From NCBI GenBank assembly GCA_022842065.1, contig JALHQH010000024.1, forward strand, positions 62,001 to 126,000: a DNA stretch of 64,000 nt, read 5' to 3'. Each line of letters opens with the position of its first letter. Positions within the stretch are counted from its first letter, which is position 1. Below, one piece after another: positions 44,630-54,308 of this stretch. Origin of the DNA: Caldilineaceae bacterium (GTDB taxonomy: Bacteria; Chloroflexota; Anaerolineae; Caldilineales; Caldilineaceae). A program made the position numbers and the translations under genes. The notes under the pieces were generated by a model. The model saw nothing but the letters and a program-made list of their open reading frames with translations, did no database searches and was not told the origin of the DNA.

Positions 44630-46228
44630 ATGCAATGGAAACCACACCACCCTGCCTTTCAACATTTGTTAGCTGCCCTCTTGGCGCAGCATACGCCGGT
44701 CTATGTTGTCGGCGGCGTTGTCCGCGACTACCTATTAGGCCGCCGTGACAAGGTGAGCGATCTGGACTTGGTCATTGACAGCGCGGCGTTACCGCTGGCC
44801 AAGCGGGTTGCGGACCAGTTAGGCTGGGCTTTTTACCCGCTAGATGAAGCGCGCGAGGTGGCGCGCCTGGTTTTCACCGCCAATATCGGCGAACCTTTGG
44901 TCTGTGATATTGCGCGCATTCGGGGTGGTTCACTCGAAGGTGACCTGCTCATGCGCGATTTCACCATCAACGCGATGGCCTTTGCGATTGAGCGGCCAGG
45001 GAGCGCCACCCTCATCGATATCTGTGGTGGTGAACGCGATCTGCAAGCACGGATTGTGCGCCGGGTCTCCGCCGCTAGCCTGGCCGATGATCCGGCAAGG
45101 TTGTTGCGCGCCGTTCGTTTTGCCGTCCAGTTCAACTTTGCCCTGGACGAGCAGACGATGTTGCAGATCAAACGAGTCTGTAGCACGGTGACGCTAGCCA
45201 GTGCCGAACGGCTACGTGATGAACTCTGGAAAATGCTAGCGACCGATGAACCAGCACGCGCCATTGAAGAGATGCGCAAGGTTGGCCTCTTGGTCCACAT
45301 TCTGCCTGAAGTTGACCAGATGGTTGGCGTCGAACAATCTTATCCCCATTATCTGGATGTTTATCAGCATACCTTGGTCGCCATGCAATATGCGGCGCAA
45401 TTGCGCAATTGGCTGCTCGGGCGGCCCTTGCCGGCGCTGAACCCCAGCGGACAGGGGGAGTCACGTGGCACCCCCACGATCCTGCGTGGGCAGCAGTTCT
45501 TAGCCACACAGTTAATGGCGCTACGTCATCATTTTGCCCAACTGCCGGCCGCAAATCATACCCGCGCCGAGTGGCTAGTTTGGCATGCCTTGCTACACGA
45601 TATTGGCAAACCGGCGAGCCGCACAGAGGAGATCCAACCGGATCAAGGAGTACGCTACCGTTTTTTTAACCACGAACGACTTAGCGCCGAACTCACGCAG
45701 TTGCGCCTTACTGCCTTGCGCTTTAGCCGCACGGAAGTGGCCTTGGCCCACGCGGTGGTTGCCCACCATATGCGCCCCCACTTACTCATCTCGGCTTTTG
45801 TTGATGAGCCAATTAGCCGGCGGGCGCGCTACCGTTTCTTTCGGGATATTGCCGGCCGCGACGCCGATCACCCGCTAGGCATCGACGCGCTCTGCCTGGC
45901 GCTCGCTGACTATGCCGCCATTCACCGGCAATCGCCACCACCAAATTGGGATCATTATTTAACCCAGGTCAATGACCTCTTGACCTATGCGTTCGCCACC
46001 GATGGGCTGGGCGCGATTGAACGTCAACCATTAGTTGATGGCCACATCCTCATGCAACATCTACAATTATCACCAGGACGGCAGGTCGGCGCGCTGCTTG
46101 AGCGCCTCCTGGAAGCCCAGGCCGCGGGTGACATTACGACACCAGAAGCGGCCTTAACGCTTGCGACCCAGTTGCTGTACAATGCAACCAGTGAAATGCC
46201 GACCACGGCCACGCGTGTGGATGCATAA
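44630..46228 (+). CDS. cca: CCA tRNA nucleotidyltransferase / poly(A) polymerase family with HD domain
   Basis: A 532-residue class II nucleotidyltransferase. The start at 44630 is preferred over an upstream open extension because the fold begins soon after it and a TATAAT box precedes it. Motifs: VGGVVRDYLLGRRDKVSDLD (G-V-R and the DxD metal site near 30-45), RDFTINAMAF near 110, DPARLLRAVRFAVQF near 150, and an HD domain with LLHDIGKP near 325. It adds or repairs the CCA end of tRNA; the family also includes poly(A) polymerases, so the function could be partial. It is longer than the typical 450 residues because of an insert around 265-310. Confidence 0.9.
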   Translation: MQWKPHHPAFQHLLAALLAQHTPVYVVGGVVRDYLLGRRDKVSDLDLVIDSAALPLAKRVADQLGWAFYPLDEAREVARLVFTANIGEPLVCDIARIRGGSLEGDLLMRDFTINAMAFAIERPGSATLIDICGGERDLQARIVRRVSAASLADDPARLLRAVRFAVQFNFALDEQTMLQIKRVCSTVTLASAERLRDELWKMLATDEPARAIEEMRKVGLLVHILPEVDQMVGVEQSYPHYLDVYQHTLVAMQYAAQLRNWLLGRPLPALNPSGQGESRGTPTILRGQQFLATQLMALRHHFAQLPAANHTRAEWLVWHALLHDIGKPASRTEEIQPDQGVRYRFFNHERLSAELTQLRLTALRFSRTEVALAHAVVAHHMRPHLLISAFVDEPISRRARYRFFRDIAGRDADHPLGIDALCLALADYAAIHRQSPPPNWDHYLTQVNDLLTYAFATDGLGAIERQPLVDGHILMQHLQLSPGRQVGALLERLLEAQAAGDITTPEAALTLATQLLYNATSEMPTTATRVDA

Positions 46229-46234
46229 AAACTT

Positions 46235-47887
46235 ATGCCACAATCTATCTGTCCCTACCTGATACGCTGGGATGGCAGTCAACAGCGCGCTGCTCCCATC
46301 GACTATCCAAGTTTTGAGAATCATTGTCCAGCCTTGGCCGATGATGCGCCCCTATTGCTGACGGACCAAGCCACCTTTTGTCTGTCGGGCAGCCATCGCT
46401 ATTGCCAGCGCTACGCCGAGCTGCACGCAGAGACAGCAGCGCTTGAGGCCCAGGAACAAGCTACAGCACCCGTCTGGTCACAGCCGACCTTCACCAGGAT
46501 GGCGACGCCCTTAGAGGAAGCCGACGACTTGTCATGGGACGCGACACCGCAGCGCGCGAAGGCAACAGTCCAATCGGCAGCAACCAACTGGGGCACCGCA
46601 AAATGGTGGACCTGGGCCGGGGCGGGCTTCTTTTTTGTAACCGTCTTGTTCGTTGGCAGTTTATACGCCGCCTATGCCGGCTGGCAACTGGCGCTGGCCA
46701 ATCTGGCGGAGGTCAGATCAGGCGAGGTGAATACCCTGGCCAGTCGCGGTCTACAAGCGACACCCTATGTCGTCTTTGTGACGGCGACCGCCCCAGCGCC
46801 ACTGCCTGTCGCGCCGGCGGTGGCCGCGCCAACCACAGCAGCAGCAGTCGCCCAGGTTGATCCCAACAGCTTCCCAGCCGCAGTAACGGCCACGCCCGTT
46901 ATTGTCGTGCCCTTGCCCGATAACGACACAGCCACCACTGGTGTAACACAGAACAATATCCTGACGGGGCGTAGCGATAGCAGCGCACTGGCGAACGCCA
47001 CATCAGCCGCGCCGGCCAACATTCAGTTGCCGCCAGCCGAAGCCACGGCGACCCCGGTGATCAATGTCTTCTTACCGGTGCCGACGCAACGCACTACCCC
47101 GCTCTTTGACATTCCAACCAGCACCGCCGCCCCGGTTGAACCAACGCTGACACCAACACAGACACCGCTTCCCCCGATTCTAGGCACGCCGGTGGTGGTC
47201 TTTGCGCCCGATAACAGCCTGGTGGCACCGGGTAAATGTACACAAGTCCGCTGGCATGTGGAAAATGTACGCGAAGTCTACTACGAAAGTTTACCCAGTT
47301 TTGGCGACGGTACGCACCAGGAATGTATCGAAGACGAAGCCGAAACCTATGCCTTGACGGTTGTGTACGCGACCGGCCAAACCAAAATTTATACAACGAC
47401 CGTCAATGTCTTGTGGCCAACCGAGACCCCTGAGCCGACGCCCACCTTTACGCCTGAAATTGAGCCGACCCAAACCTGGACCCCCCCACCACCCACGGCA
47501 ACGCCCGCCCCCAATATCGTCTATGGGGTCACATTGGCCGTTGATGGTGGAGATAGTCACAGTTGTACAGCAGGGGCAGCCTGTGCCATCGGTTTATTTG
47601 CCACCAATGCGGGTGACAGCGCGGATAATGTGTCGATCGAACTGCTGGAGTCCGGCAGTTGGTCGGCGCTGATCTGTCGCCAAGATGGGGTCTGCGCGCA
47701 GAGCAAATTAACGCTCAGCACGGTTGGGCCAGGCAATACCGCGTTTGTCAACTTGCGAATTGAGATCCCAGCGGAAGCGGCTGGCCAAACGAGTGGCTAT
47801 ACCTTACGCGCGGTTAGTGAAGGCTCTGGCGGGGCAATGGTCTCGCAAGTACTCACGGTGAACATTACCGTTGTGGGCAGCAGCTAG
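46235..47887 (+). CDS. Single-pass protein with Cys-patterned cytoplasmic domain and Ig-like surface domains
   Basis: A 550-residue protein. The N-terminal 60 residues hold a pattern CPYL...ENHCPA...DQATFCLSGSHRYCQRY, four cysteines that could bind a metal; the same CPYLG-type motif appears ahead of membrane helices in other Chloroflexota surface proteins, to my knowledge. A helix at about 125-148 (AGAGFFFVTVLFVGSLYAAY) crosses the membrane. The outer part is a long Ala/Thr/Pro-rich stalk, then two beta-sandwich domains (about 325-400, PGKCTQVRWHVENVREVYY, and 430-550, NAGDSADNVSIELLESG) separated by a proline-rich linker. Each carries paired cysteines, suggesting disulfides. It follows the tRNA nucleotidyltransferase by six bases. 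Function is unknown; a role at the cell surface is inferred. Confidence 0.7.
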   Translation: MPQSICPYLIRWDGSQQRAAPIDYPSFENHCPALADDAPLLLTDQATFCLSGSHRYCQRYAELHAETAALEAQEQATAPVWSQPTFTRMATPLEEADDLSWDATPQRAKATVQSAATNWGTAKWWTWAGAGFFFVTVLFVGSLYAAYAGWQLALANLAEVRSGEVNTLASRGLQATPYVVFVTATAPAPLPVAPAVAAPTTAAAVAQVDPNSFPAAVTATPVIVVPLPDNDTATTGVTQNNILTGRSDSSALANATSAAPANIQLPPAEATATPVINVFLPVPTQRTTPLFDIPTSTAAPVEPTLTPTQTPLPPILGTPVVVFAPDNSLVAPGKCTQVRWHVENVREVYYESLPSFGDGTHQECIEDEAETYALTVVYATGQTKIYTTTVNVLWPTETPEPTPTFTPEIEPTQTWTPPPPTATPAPNIVYGVTLAVDGGDSHSCTAGAACAIGLFATNAGDSADNVSIELLESGSWSALICRQDGVCAQSKLTLSTVGPGNTAFVNLRIEIPAEAAGQTSGYTLRAVSEGSGGAMVSQVLTVNITVVGSS

Positions 47888-47945
47888 CCGGTGATCATGC
47901 TAGACCTAACCCCGAACATCGTCGTCAAGTCAGAAAGAGGAAATT

Positions 47946-48067
47946 CAGCAATTCTCAATATGGAAACGTGTAGTGAGCATCCCCAGATGCGCACGGGTGT
48001 ATAGGAGCTGTCCTGCGCATCTGGGAATGCGCAGGAGCTGGGCCCAATTTGAAATTGAGAATTGCTG
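47946..48067. repeat. Nested inverted repeat upstream of the first CNNM/CorC gene
   Basis: Outer arms CAGCAATTCTCAAT (47946-47959) and ATTGAGAATTGCTG (48054-48067) match perfectly. Inner arms 47977-47993 and 48014-48030 pair over 17 bases with one mismatch. The outer right arm ends directly next to the GGAGGAAA ribosome site of the gene at 48086, so folding could affect translation. Confidence 0.75.
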
Positions 48068-48085
48068 GAGGAAATTAAACGTTTC

Positions 48086-49468
48086 ATGGATGCTGTGATT
48101 GTAGTAGCGGTGATCACGTTGTTGATTGCAATCAACGGGTTTTATGTGGCCGCCGAATTCTCGACCGTCAGCGCGCAGCGGTCACGTCTGTCCCAAATGG
48201 CAGATGAGGAGAACATTGGGGCGCAGCGGATGCTTAATGTGGTGGAAGATGCCCACAAACTTGACGTCTATATTGCAGCCTGCCAGTTAGGGATTACCCT
48301 TTCCAGCCTGGTGCTGGGTTCTTATGGCCAATCTCACCTGGCAGCGTGGGTAGAACCCTATGTGAGCCAACTAGGGGGCAGTGCGCAGCTAGTGGCTCAA
48401 TCACTCTCGGCCACGGTCATCCTGGTGCTATTGACCATGCTGCAGGTTGTGCTGGGTGAGTTGATGCCGAAAAACGTCGGTCTACGCTACCCGGAACGGG
48501 TCGCGATTCTGACTGAACCGCTAATGACCTTGTCGGTTAGATTCTTTCAGCCGCTAATCTGGCTTTTTAATGGCAGTGGACAGCTCATTTTGCGCCTCTT
48601 TGGGATGAATGCCGTCGCGGAACATGCCCACATTCATTCACCGGAAGAGATTGTACTGATGGTGGAGGAGAGCAGCGCCGGTGGTGTGCTTGATCGTGAA
48701 GAGCGGCGGCTGTTGGTCAATACCCTGCAGTTACGCAATGTAAATGCACGCCGGGCCATGCTGCCGCGCAACCGGATGCTAGCAGCCCCAGTCGAGACAC
48801 CCTGCAGCGAACTTTTTCATCTCCTGGCCGAATCACCCTATTCCCGCTTACCGCTCTATGGCGAAACGATCGACGAGATCGTTGGCATTGTCCACTTGCG
48901 CGATCTGATCATCGGCCACACGTTGGGTAGCCAAGTGAATGGCGATCAGATGAATGGCGATCAAGCGCATGTACGCAGTGTACCGACGGCGCGGGAAATG
49001 ATGCATGGGGTTGAATTTGTGCCGGATTCAATGTCAATTGAAGATGTCATGGCCCGCATGCAAGCTGCCCATACCAATGTCGCAATCGTCGTCGATGAAT
49101 ATGGCGGCACCGCAGGCATGATTACCTTTGAAGACTTGATCGAAGAGATTATTGGTGAATTTGAGGATGAATTTGACGCCGAAAATCCGTCACTGCGGGT
49201 AGAAGGCAACAATCGGCTGCGCGTACGCGGCGATGTGTTAATCGACGACTTAAACGATCTAATGACCATTTTTCTACCGACCGACGAAGTAGACACCATC
49301 GGTGGCCTGGTCACCAGCACATTAGGACGGATTCCCACCCCCGGCGAAGAAGTGACGCTTGATGGCATTACGCTGCGGGTAGAGAAGATGGAGCAAAACA
49401 GTGTGATTGAAGTGAGTTTACCCATCTCCCCCCAGCAGATCGCAAAATGGGATGCAGAAACCTCATGA
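48086..49468 (+). CDS. CNNM/HlyC-CorC-type membrane protein with CBS domains, first of pair
   Basis: The 460-residue form starts at ATG 48086; an upstream TTG at 48062 is less likely. A CNNM transmembrane domain (about 1-190; [20 protein letters not shown] and [17 protein letters not shown]) is followed by two CBS domains (about 200-345; [33 protein letters not shown], and [20 protein letters not shown]) and a C-terminal CorC_HlyC domain ([31 protein letters not shown]). Relatives are linked to magnesium/cobalt efflux or homeostasis; the older haemolysin name is misleading. Its stop overlaps the start of a paralogue. Confidence 0.92.
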   Translation: MDAVIVVAVITLLIAINGFYVAAEFSTVSAQRSRLSQMADEENIGAQRMLNVVEDAHKLDVYIAACQLGITLSSLVLGSYGQSHLAAWVEPYVSQLGGSAQLVAQSLSATVILVLLTMLQVVLGELMPKNVGLRYPERVAILTEPLMTLSVRFFQPLIWLFNGSGQLILRLFGMNAVAEHAHIHSPEEIVLMVEESSAGGVLDREERRLLVNTLQLRNVNARRAMLPRNRMLAAPVETPCSELFHLLAESPYSRLPLYGETIDEIVGIVHLRDLIIGHTLGSQVNGDQMNGDQAHVRSVPTAREMMHGVEFVPDSMSIEDVMARMQAAHTNVAIVVDEYGGTAGMITFEDLIEEIIGEFEDEFDAENPSLRVEGNNRLRVRGDVLIDDLNDLMTIFLPTDEVDTIGGLVTSTLGRIPTPGEEVTLDGITLRVEKMEQNSVIEVSLPISPQQIAKWDAETS

Positions 49469-50868
49469 GTGATATCGCGATACCACTGATCGTTATCTTC
49501 TTGTTGATCGTGATCAACGGGTTCTTCGTTGCGGCTGAATTCGGCATTGCGGCCGCCCCCCGGGCGCGGGTGGCGCAAATGGCCGAAAGTGGTTCAGCCA
49601 CAGCCCAACGCGTGCTCAGGATCCTGCGCGAGCCGCAGTTACTCAATCGCTATATCTCAACGGCGCAGGTGGGGATTACCCTTGCCAGCCTTGGGTTGGG
49701 CATGTATGCCGAACATGCCGTCGCCGAATGGCTGGTTGGCCCGCTCGAACATCTGGGCTGGTTTGGTGTGGCCGCCGCCCACACGATTGCCTCGATCATC
49801 TCGGTTAGCATCCTCACCTATCTGCATGTTGTCGTCGGCGAAATGGTGCCCAAATCGCTAGCCCTCCAATCACCAGCCGCGACGGCCATTACCCTGACGG
49901 GGTTGATGACCATTGCGGATCGGATCTTTCGACCGATGACGATCGCGCTCAACGCCATCGGCAATGCCATCTTGCGGCTAATTGGCCTTGAGACTGATAC
50001 CGCCACGCGGCTCATCTCGGCGGCAGAGCTTGAGTATATTGTCGAAGAGAGCACCGTTGGTGGGTTGCTCGATCCGACAGAGCAGGTCTATCTAGTCAAC
50101 GTCATTGACTTTAGCGAGCGCACCATAGGACAAGTCATGACACCACGGACACGCATGAGTGCCATTCCCGTACAGGCGACTTTGACGGAGACGCTCAAGA
50201 TCATCCAATCCAATCGCCACTCCCGCTATCCCGTCTTTGCGGAAGACCGTGACCATATTGTGGGGATATTACATCTAAAAGATCTGGCCCGCCATCTACA
50301 TCGCACGGCAGGGGTGGAAACACAGCCCTTTGCGCTGGATAAAATTATGCGCAACGCCTACTTTGTGCCGGAAACCTTGCCGCTCGAACAGATGTTGGAT
50401 CAATTTCGCCAAGAGCATATTCAGATTGCGGTCGCCGTCGATGAATTTGGTGGTACGGCCGGGATTATCACCTTGGAAGATCTGGCGGAAGAGATTATTG
50501 GCGAGATCCAGGATGAGTTTGATGTTGAATTGGAGCCGTTTACCGAGATTGCGCCGCAACAGTTGCGCGTTCGTGGCGATCTGCTGCTCGATGAATTAAA
50601 TCAACACTTTGAGTTGACATTGGAACATGACGAAGCCGAGACAGTGGGCGGACTGATCATGAGCGAACTCGGCCATGTGGCCGAAGTTGGGGAAGCGGTC
50701 AGCTTTGCCGGGGTGACCTTTGCAGTAGAGACCTTAGAAGGGTTGGCGGTGCGCACCGCGCTGGTCACCTTACCAGCGATGGTAACCAACGTGGAACCAG
50801 CTGCGCAGTTGCGCGAAGCAATCGTAGAGCGGAGGGAAGAGCAAAAAGATGATGAACAGACCAAATAG
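49465..50868 (+). CDS. CNNM/HlyC-CorC-type membrane protein with CBS domains, second of pair
   Basis: A 467-residue paralogue of the preceding gene, beginning in the ATGA overlap at 49465, so the two are translationally coupled; a start at 49447 would overlap further. The same layout is seen: CNNM domain ([20 protein letters not shown]), CBS pair ([50 protein letters not shown]) and CorC_HlyC end ([15 protein letters not shown]). It ends in a charged tail that the following regulator gene overlaps by 20 bases. Paired copies may form heteromers. Confidence 0.92.
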   Translation: MSDIAIPLIVIFLLIVINGFFVAAEFGIAAAPRARVAQMAESGSATAQRVLRILREPQLLNRYISTAQVGITLASLGLGMYAEHAVAEWLVGPLEHLGWFGVAAAHTIASIISVSILTYLHVVVGEMVPKSLALQSPAATAITLTGLMTIADRIFRPMTIALNAIGNAILRLIGLETDTATRLISAAELEYIVEESTVGGLLDPTEQVYLVNVIDFSERTIGQVMTPRTRMSAIPVQATLTETLKIIQSNRHSRYPVFAEDRDHIVGILHLKDLARHLHRTAGVETQPFALDKIMRNAYFVPETLPLEQMLDQFRQEHIQIAVAVDEFGGTAGIITLEDLAEEIIGEIQDEFDVELEPFTEIAPQQLRVRGDLLLDELNQHFELTLEHDEAETVGGLIMSELGHVAEVGEAVSFAGVTFAVETLEGLAVRTALVTLPAMVTNVEPAAQLREAIVERREEQKDDEQTK

Positions 50869-51196
50869 CGATGCCCTGGCCAAACGGATTCGCGAAACGG
50901 TGCTCAATCTGCAACATGCCAAAGCACGGGTCACGACCCCAGTGGATATGGCAGACGAAACCATGCGCCAGTCCATTCGCACGCTGGCGCGCAGCCGGGT
51001 GAGTAATGTTTTGCGCCAATTGCGCGCCGCCAAAGGCTATAGTTATGAAGAAGTCGCGGCGCAGACAGGGCTCAGTAAACAAACGCTCTTTGATTTGGAG
51101 TATAAGGAGCGCCGCCTGACGTTGAGTGAGGTGCGGTTGTTAACCGATTATTATGGGGTTAGCCTCGCCGATCTGCTCGGGATTGAAATTGATTGA
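50849..51196 (+). CDS. XRE-family helix-turn-helix regulator
   Basis: A 115-residue protein. A helical N-terminal 45 residues precede a Cro/CI-type helix-turn-helix (about 50-110): [20 protein letters not shown] then [20 protein letters not shown], ending in [12 protein letters not shown]. The start overlaps the end of the CNNM gene by 20 bases; a GGAAGAG ribosome site lies within that gene. It is the likely local regulator of the gene set that follows (DUF427, PP2C-like, P-loop). Confidence 0.85.
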   Translation: MMNRPNSDALAKRIRETVLNLQHAKARVTTPVDMADETMRQSIRTLARSRVSNVLRQLRAAKGYSYEEVAAQTGLSKQTLFDLEYKERRLTLSEVRLLTDYYGVSLADLLGIEID

Positions 51197-51207
51197 AGGA
51201 GTAGCAC

Positions 51208-51702
51208 ATGGGCATACAACGTGAGCCAGTTGGGCCGGGCCAAGAATCAGTTTGGGATTACCCACGTCCGCCGCGTCTGGAACAGAGCGATCAACGCATA
51301 CGGGTGATCATCAATGGGATCACCCTGGCCGACAGTCACAAGTGCTGGCGGGTGTTGGAGACAAGTCATCCACCAGTCTACTATATCCCGCCGGCCGACA
51401 TTGCCATGCAATATCTGCAACCAACAACGCAACAGAGTTGGTGCGAATGGAAGGGCAGTGCAGGCTACTATACTGTCAGCGTGGGCAATCGCCAGGTCAG
51501 CAATGCAGGCTGGTTCTATTCTAATCCGACCCCAGCCTTTGCCCCGATCCGCCATTATGTCGCCTTTTACGCCTCCAAGATGGATGCCTGTTATGTGGGC
51601 GAGGAACTGGTCCAAGCCCAAGCCGGTGACTTTTACGGTGGTTGGATCACCCGTGCCATCGTCGGACCATTTAAGGGCGCGCCAGGCACCCGCGGTTGGT
51701 AA
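51208..51702 (+). CDS. DUF427 domain protein
   Basis: A 164-residue protein recognisable as DUF427 from SVWDYPRPPRLEQSDQRIRV, the ADSHKCWRVLETSHPPVYYI strand pair, and WCEWKGSAGYYTV, matching the YxExPGxA-type core. The family has a compact beta-rich fold, is often induced by stress and has no assigned activity. GAAGGAG lies six bases before its ATG, and it begins 11 bases after the regulator stop. The C-terminal FYASKMDACYVGEELVQAQ segment is also typical. Confidence 0.88.
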   Translation: MGIQREPVGPGQESVWDYPRPPRLEQSDQRIRVIINGITLADSHKCWRVLETSHPPVYYIPPADIAMQYLQPTTQQSWCEWKGSAGYYTVSVGNRQVSNAGWFYSNPTPAFAPIRHYVAFYASKMDACYVGEELVQAQAGDFYGGWITRAIVGPFKGAPGTRGW

Positions 51703-51722
51703 ACAGAAGCTAGTGAGAACGC

Positions 51723-52439
51723 ATGGCCCTCAAGTTAGAAACCCAGGTTGCGGTTGCAAAAGTCAATAAGTATGCCAGTGCCGAAAGTGGCGATACCGTC
51801 GAGGTCGTCGAAAGACCCCACGGCGGGATTAGTATTGTTGTCGCCGATGGCCAGCGTAGTGGCCGCAGCGCCAAAGCGATCAGCAACATTGTGGTACGCA
51901 AGGCCATCAGCCTGCTGGCCGAAGGTGTACGCGATGGAGCCGTCGCGCGCGCAACCCATGACTATTTGCATCTACAACGCAGCGGTAAGGTCAGTGCCGA
52001 ACTCTACATTGTCAGTATTGACCTGGTAACCAGTACGTTGGTGATTAGCCGTAATGCCCGCTGCCCAGTCATGTTGCGCCAGGGCGAGGAGTACACTTGG
52101 CTAAGTGAATTATCAGACGCGGTCGGGATTCATCGCAACACCAAACCCGCCATTACCGAATTACCGCTCAGTGCTGCCCTTACGCTGGTTGTTTTCACCG
52201 ATGGCGTCTGGAGTGCCGGCACGGTGAGTGGCAGCCAGATTAATTTGCCTGCAGTCGTCAACGACTGTGATCCGCTGGGCACAACCGATGCCCAAACCAT
52301 TGCCGATGCCATTCTGCTGGAAACCTTACGCCTTGACCATAACCGACCGCATGACGATGCCACCGTCCTCGTCGTAAAATTGCTGGAAATGGAACAGGTG
52401 AGCCAGGTACGGCAGCTCTTTATGCGTTTTCCGGTGTGA
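51723..52439 (+). CDS. PP2C/SpoIIE-type serine/threonine phosphatase domain protein
   Basis: A 238-residue protein with the PP2C/SpoIIE fold. Metal-site segments are [17 protein letters not shown] near residue 45, [11 protein letters not shown] near 160 and [13 protein letters not shown] near 212; the Asp residues of these motifs bind manganese or magnesium. Such phosphatases often act on anti-sigma-factor antagonists or serine-kinase targets. No substrate gene is adjacent, but it is in the same direction as the XRE regulator, the DUF427 gene and a P-loop gene, with gaps of 20-25 bases, suggesting one operon. Confidence 0.88.
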   Translation: MALKLETQVAVAKVNKYASAESGDTVEVVERPHGGISIVVADGQRSGRSAKAISNIVVRKAISLLAEGVRDGAVARATHDYLHLQRSGKVSAELYIVSIDLVTSTLVISRNARCPVMLRQGEEYTWLSELSDAVGIHRNTKPAITELPLSAALTLVVFTDGVWSAGTVSGSQINLPAVVNDCDPLGTTDAQTIADAILLETLRLDHNRPHDDATVLVVKLLEMEQVSQVRQLFMRFPV

Positions 52440-52464
52440 TCAGCTTACTTGAACAATAACCTCT

Positions 52465-52998
52465 ATGGAAAAAGATGAGACAATCTGGCCGGCCCTGCCC
52501 GTCATTAAGGTCGTGGGGATTAGCGCCAGTGGTAAATCGACCCTCGTAAAACGGTTACGGCGGGCTGGTTATGACGCCCGGCCGGTCAGCCAGGAGCATA
52601 GCAATGTGGCGGAACTCTGGCAGCAATTCGATAAACCGGCGGTGCTCATTTATCTTGACGCCGACCTGGCTACGCAACGGGCGCGGCGCCCGGATGTCAG
52701 TTGGGATGAAGGCTGGTTGCGCCAAGAGCAGGAGCGATTACGCCATGCCTGGGAACATGCCGACTTGAAGATTAATACCGCAACGCTTTCAACGGGCGTG
52801 GTTGGGAAAATTGCCCTGACTTTCCTGGGCCAAGAGCGCATTCGCCATGCATCCGCGCCGCTTCCGCCGCTCAGATCAACCGGAAGTGCGCTGGATCCGG
52901 GTGCAGCCTATGAAGCGGAAAGCGAACCGCCCCCGCCACCGGATCGGCAGGAACGGCGGAAAGCCAAAAAGTTGCGCAAGCAGGAGTCACAAGATTAA
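52465..52998 (+). CDS. Small P-loop NTPase, nucleotide-kinase-like
   Basis: A 177-residue protein. The Walker A loop is VGISASGKSTLVKRL near residue 15, and a Walker B-like strand is AVLIYLDADLATQRARRP near 62. The fold resembles adenylate/thymidylate-type kinases, but no lid motif is clear. The C-terminal 50 residues are charged and proline-rich (SEPPPPPDRQERRKAKKL), probably disordered. Its stop overlaps the stop of the convergent DedA-like gene by four bases. It is the last gene of the regulatory set that begins with the XRE protein. Confidence 0.78.
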   Translation: MEKDETIWPALPVIKVVGISASGKSTLVKRLRRAGYDARPVSQEHSNVAELWQQFDKPAVLIYLDADLATQRARRPDVSWDEGWLRQEQERLRHAWEHADLKINTATLSTGVVGKIALTFLGQERIRHASAPLPPLRSTGSALDPGAAYEAESEPPPPPDRQERRKAKKLRKQESQD

Positions 52999-53843
52999 TC
53001 CAACACAAAGTTAACCTTGCGTGGCAACGGCTCAGCCGACTTCATGACTTTATCGACGACGCGTAGGGGCGTGGTTTGGCGCTGATGGATGGGGTGACGT
53101 TGTCGCGCCGTCGGATGATGTGGTTTGTGGCGCAGTACATTGATGGGTTCGTTTGCATGTGGCTTGTGTGTCATCGATTGGTCGATGGTGTGGCGGTAGA
53201 CAGCTTGCTCAGCCAATTCAGCAGCCATTGATGCTTCGTTTTGCCGAAAAATACGGCGACCATACCAGAGAACCAACCCGCCAATCAACACCAGGGCAAC
53301 CGCCCCAAATAGTTGAATTCCATGTTCTAGCTGCGTTAGTAAGCCGGCGCTATGGTAGCCAAGATTGACCAGAAAAATTGTCCATAGCGTTTCTATCAAT
53401 AAAACTAAAGGTAACCAACGGCGCAAGGGAATACGGGCAAGACCAGCCGCGACCAGCGTAGGAATAATCAACCCAATCGCCAGCTTCGAAAGCACAATTA
53501 ACTTGGTCGCATGCAGATGCATCTCGGCTTCCAGCCGATCAATATGGCGCTGATGTAGCCCTAGCCAACGCCCAAAGCGGTGAATGCGTGCTAAATTATT
53601 AATATAGCCCACGGTGTACCAGAGCACATCACCGATAACATTCCCAATTAAAGCAGAGACAAAGACAAAGCGGATATCCAGAATACCGGCAGCAGCAGCA
53701 GCAGCGCCAAGTAAGGTGCTAACTGGCCCCTCGGTTGCAACCAATAAGATCAACAGCACATAACTCCAAAAACCGAGTTCAGGCCAACTACCAGTGTGAA
53801 TGTAGAACCAAAATTCACGAACAGTTTCGAATAATGTTTCCAT
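52995..53843 (-). CDS. DedA/VTT-family membrane protein
   Basis: A 282-residue protein with about five hydrophobic segments. DedA-type features are ATEGPVSTLLGAAAAAAGIL near residue 37 and LIGNVIGDVLWYTVGY near 65, then FGRWLGLHQRHIDRLE and a GLIIPTLVAAGLARIPLRRW segment that carries the family's Gly/Arg-rich turn. Members move or flip polyprenyl or phospholipid carriers across the membrane and affect envelope homeostasis. A basic, histidine-rich C-terminal tail (about 235-282) is not typical. It is leftward and alone, with iterated 15-base repeats just upstream of its start. Confidence 0.82.
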   Translation of the reverse strand: METLFETVREFWFYIHTGSWPELGFWSYVLLILLVATEGPVSTLLGAAAAAAGILDIRFVFVSALIGNVIGDVLWYTVGYINNLARIHRFGRWLGLHQRHIDRLEAEMHLHATKLIVLSKLAIGLIIPTLVAAGLARIPLRRWLPLVLLIETLWTIFLVNLGYHSAGLLTQLEHGIQLFGAVALVLIGGLVLWYGRRIFRQNEASMAAELAEQAVYRHTIDQSMTHKPHANEPINVLRHKPHHPTARQRHPIHQRQTTPLRVVDKVMKSAEPLPRKVNFVLD

Positions 53844-53880
53844 AAGTTATCCAGCGATTCGATGTATTCATCCATTTTTC

Positions 53881-53925
53881 GTCTACACGTATTTCGTCTA
53901 CACGTATTTCGTCTATACGTAGCAA
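53881..53925. repeat. Three 15-base direct repeats upstream of the DedA-like gene
   Basis: GTCTACACGTATTTC occurs at 53881-53895 and 53896-53910 without change, followed by GTCTATACGTAGCAA at 53911-53925. They lie 37-82 bases before the DedA-like start. They could be regulator-binding iterons. There are no spacers, so this is not a CRISPR array. Confidence 0.8.
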
Positions 53926-53981
53926 TCAAATTGTAGCGATCATGGGTAGGGCACGAGATATACAGGTCCACAAGGGCGTCC

Positions 53982-54069
53982 ACTGCAAAAACCGAGTTTT
54001 TTTTGAGGAGTTGCCGAATCCACCGACGCGCAATTTGCGCAAAAACTCGGTTTTTAGCCTTTTTGCAGT
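53982..54069. repeat. Nested inverted repeat with AAAAACCGAGTTTTT core, in a divergent region
   Basis: Outer arms ACTGCAAAAA (53982-53991) and TTTTTGCAGT (54060-54069) pair exactly; inner arms AAAAACCGAGTTTTT (53987-54001) and AAAAACTCGGTTTTT (54041-54055) pair over 15 bases, sharing the A-run with the outer arm. A small GCGCAA/TTGCGC palindrome lies near 54028-54040. Neighbouring genes are divergent, so this is not the end of either. A related arm-like sequence occurs near 35443. Confidence 0.75.
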
Positions 54070-54308
54070 AGCGTCACACGTAAATAAAAACTGAGCAACT
54101 TATTTGATTCTATGTTATATGATGAGAAACGCAAGTTCAGCATGTGATTAATGGCACAATCGGATTTTGCTAATAGCGTCATTATATAATTAACCCATAC
54201 AAAACAAACATTACAATTCGCTTAAAATCTTTATTTCCAGCAACTTAGCTTACAGTAAAAACCTTGATCTGAGCGCGAAAATAGGCGCAGCTGTTATTTG
54301 TGATAATT

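Noticed and set aside
53881..53925. 15-base repeats as a CRISPR array
   Set aside because: Three adjoining units without spacers.
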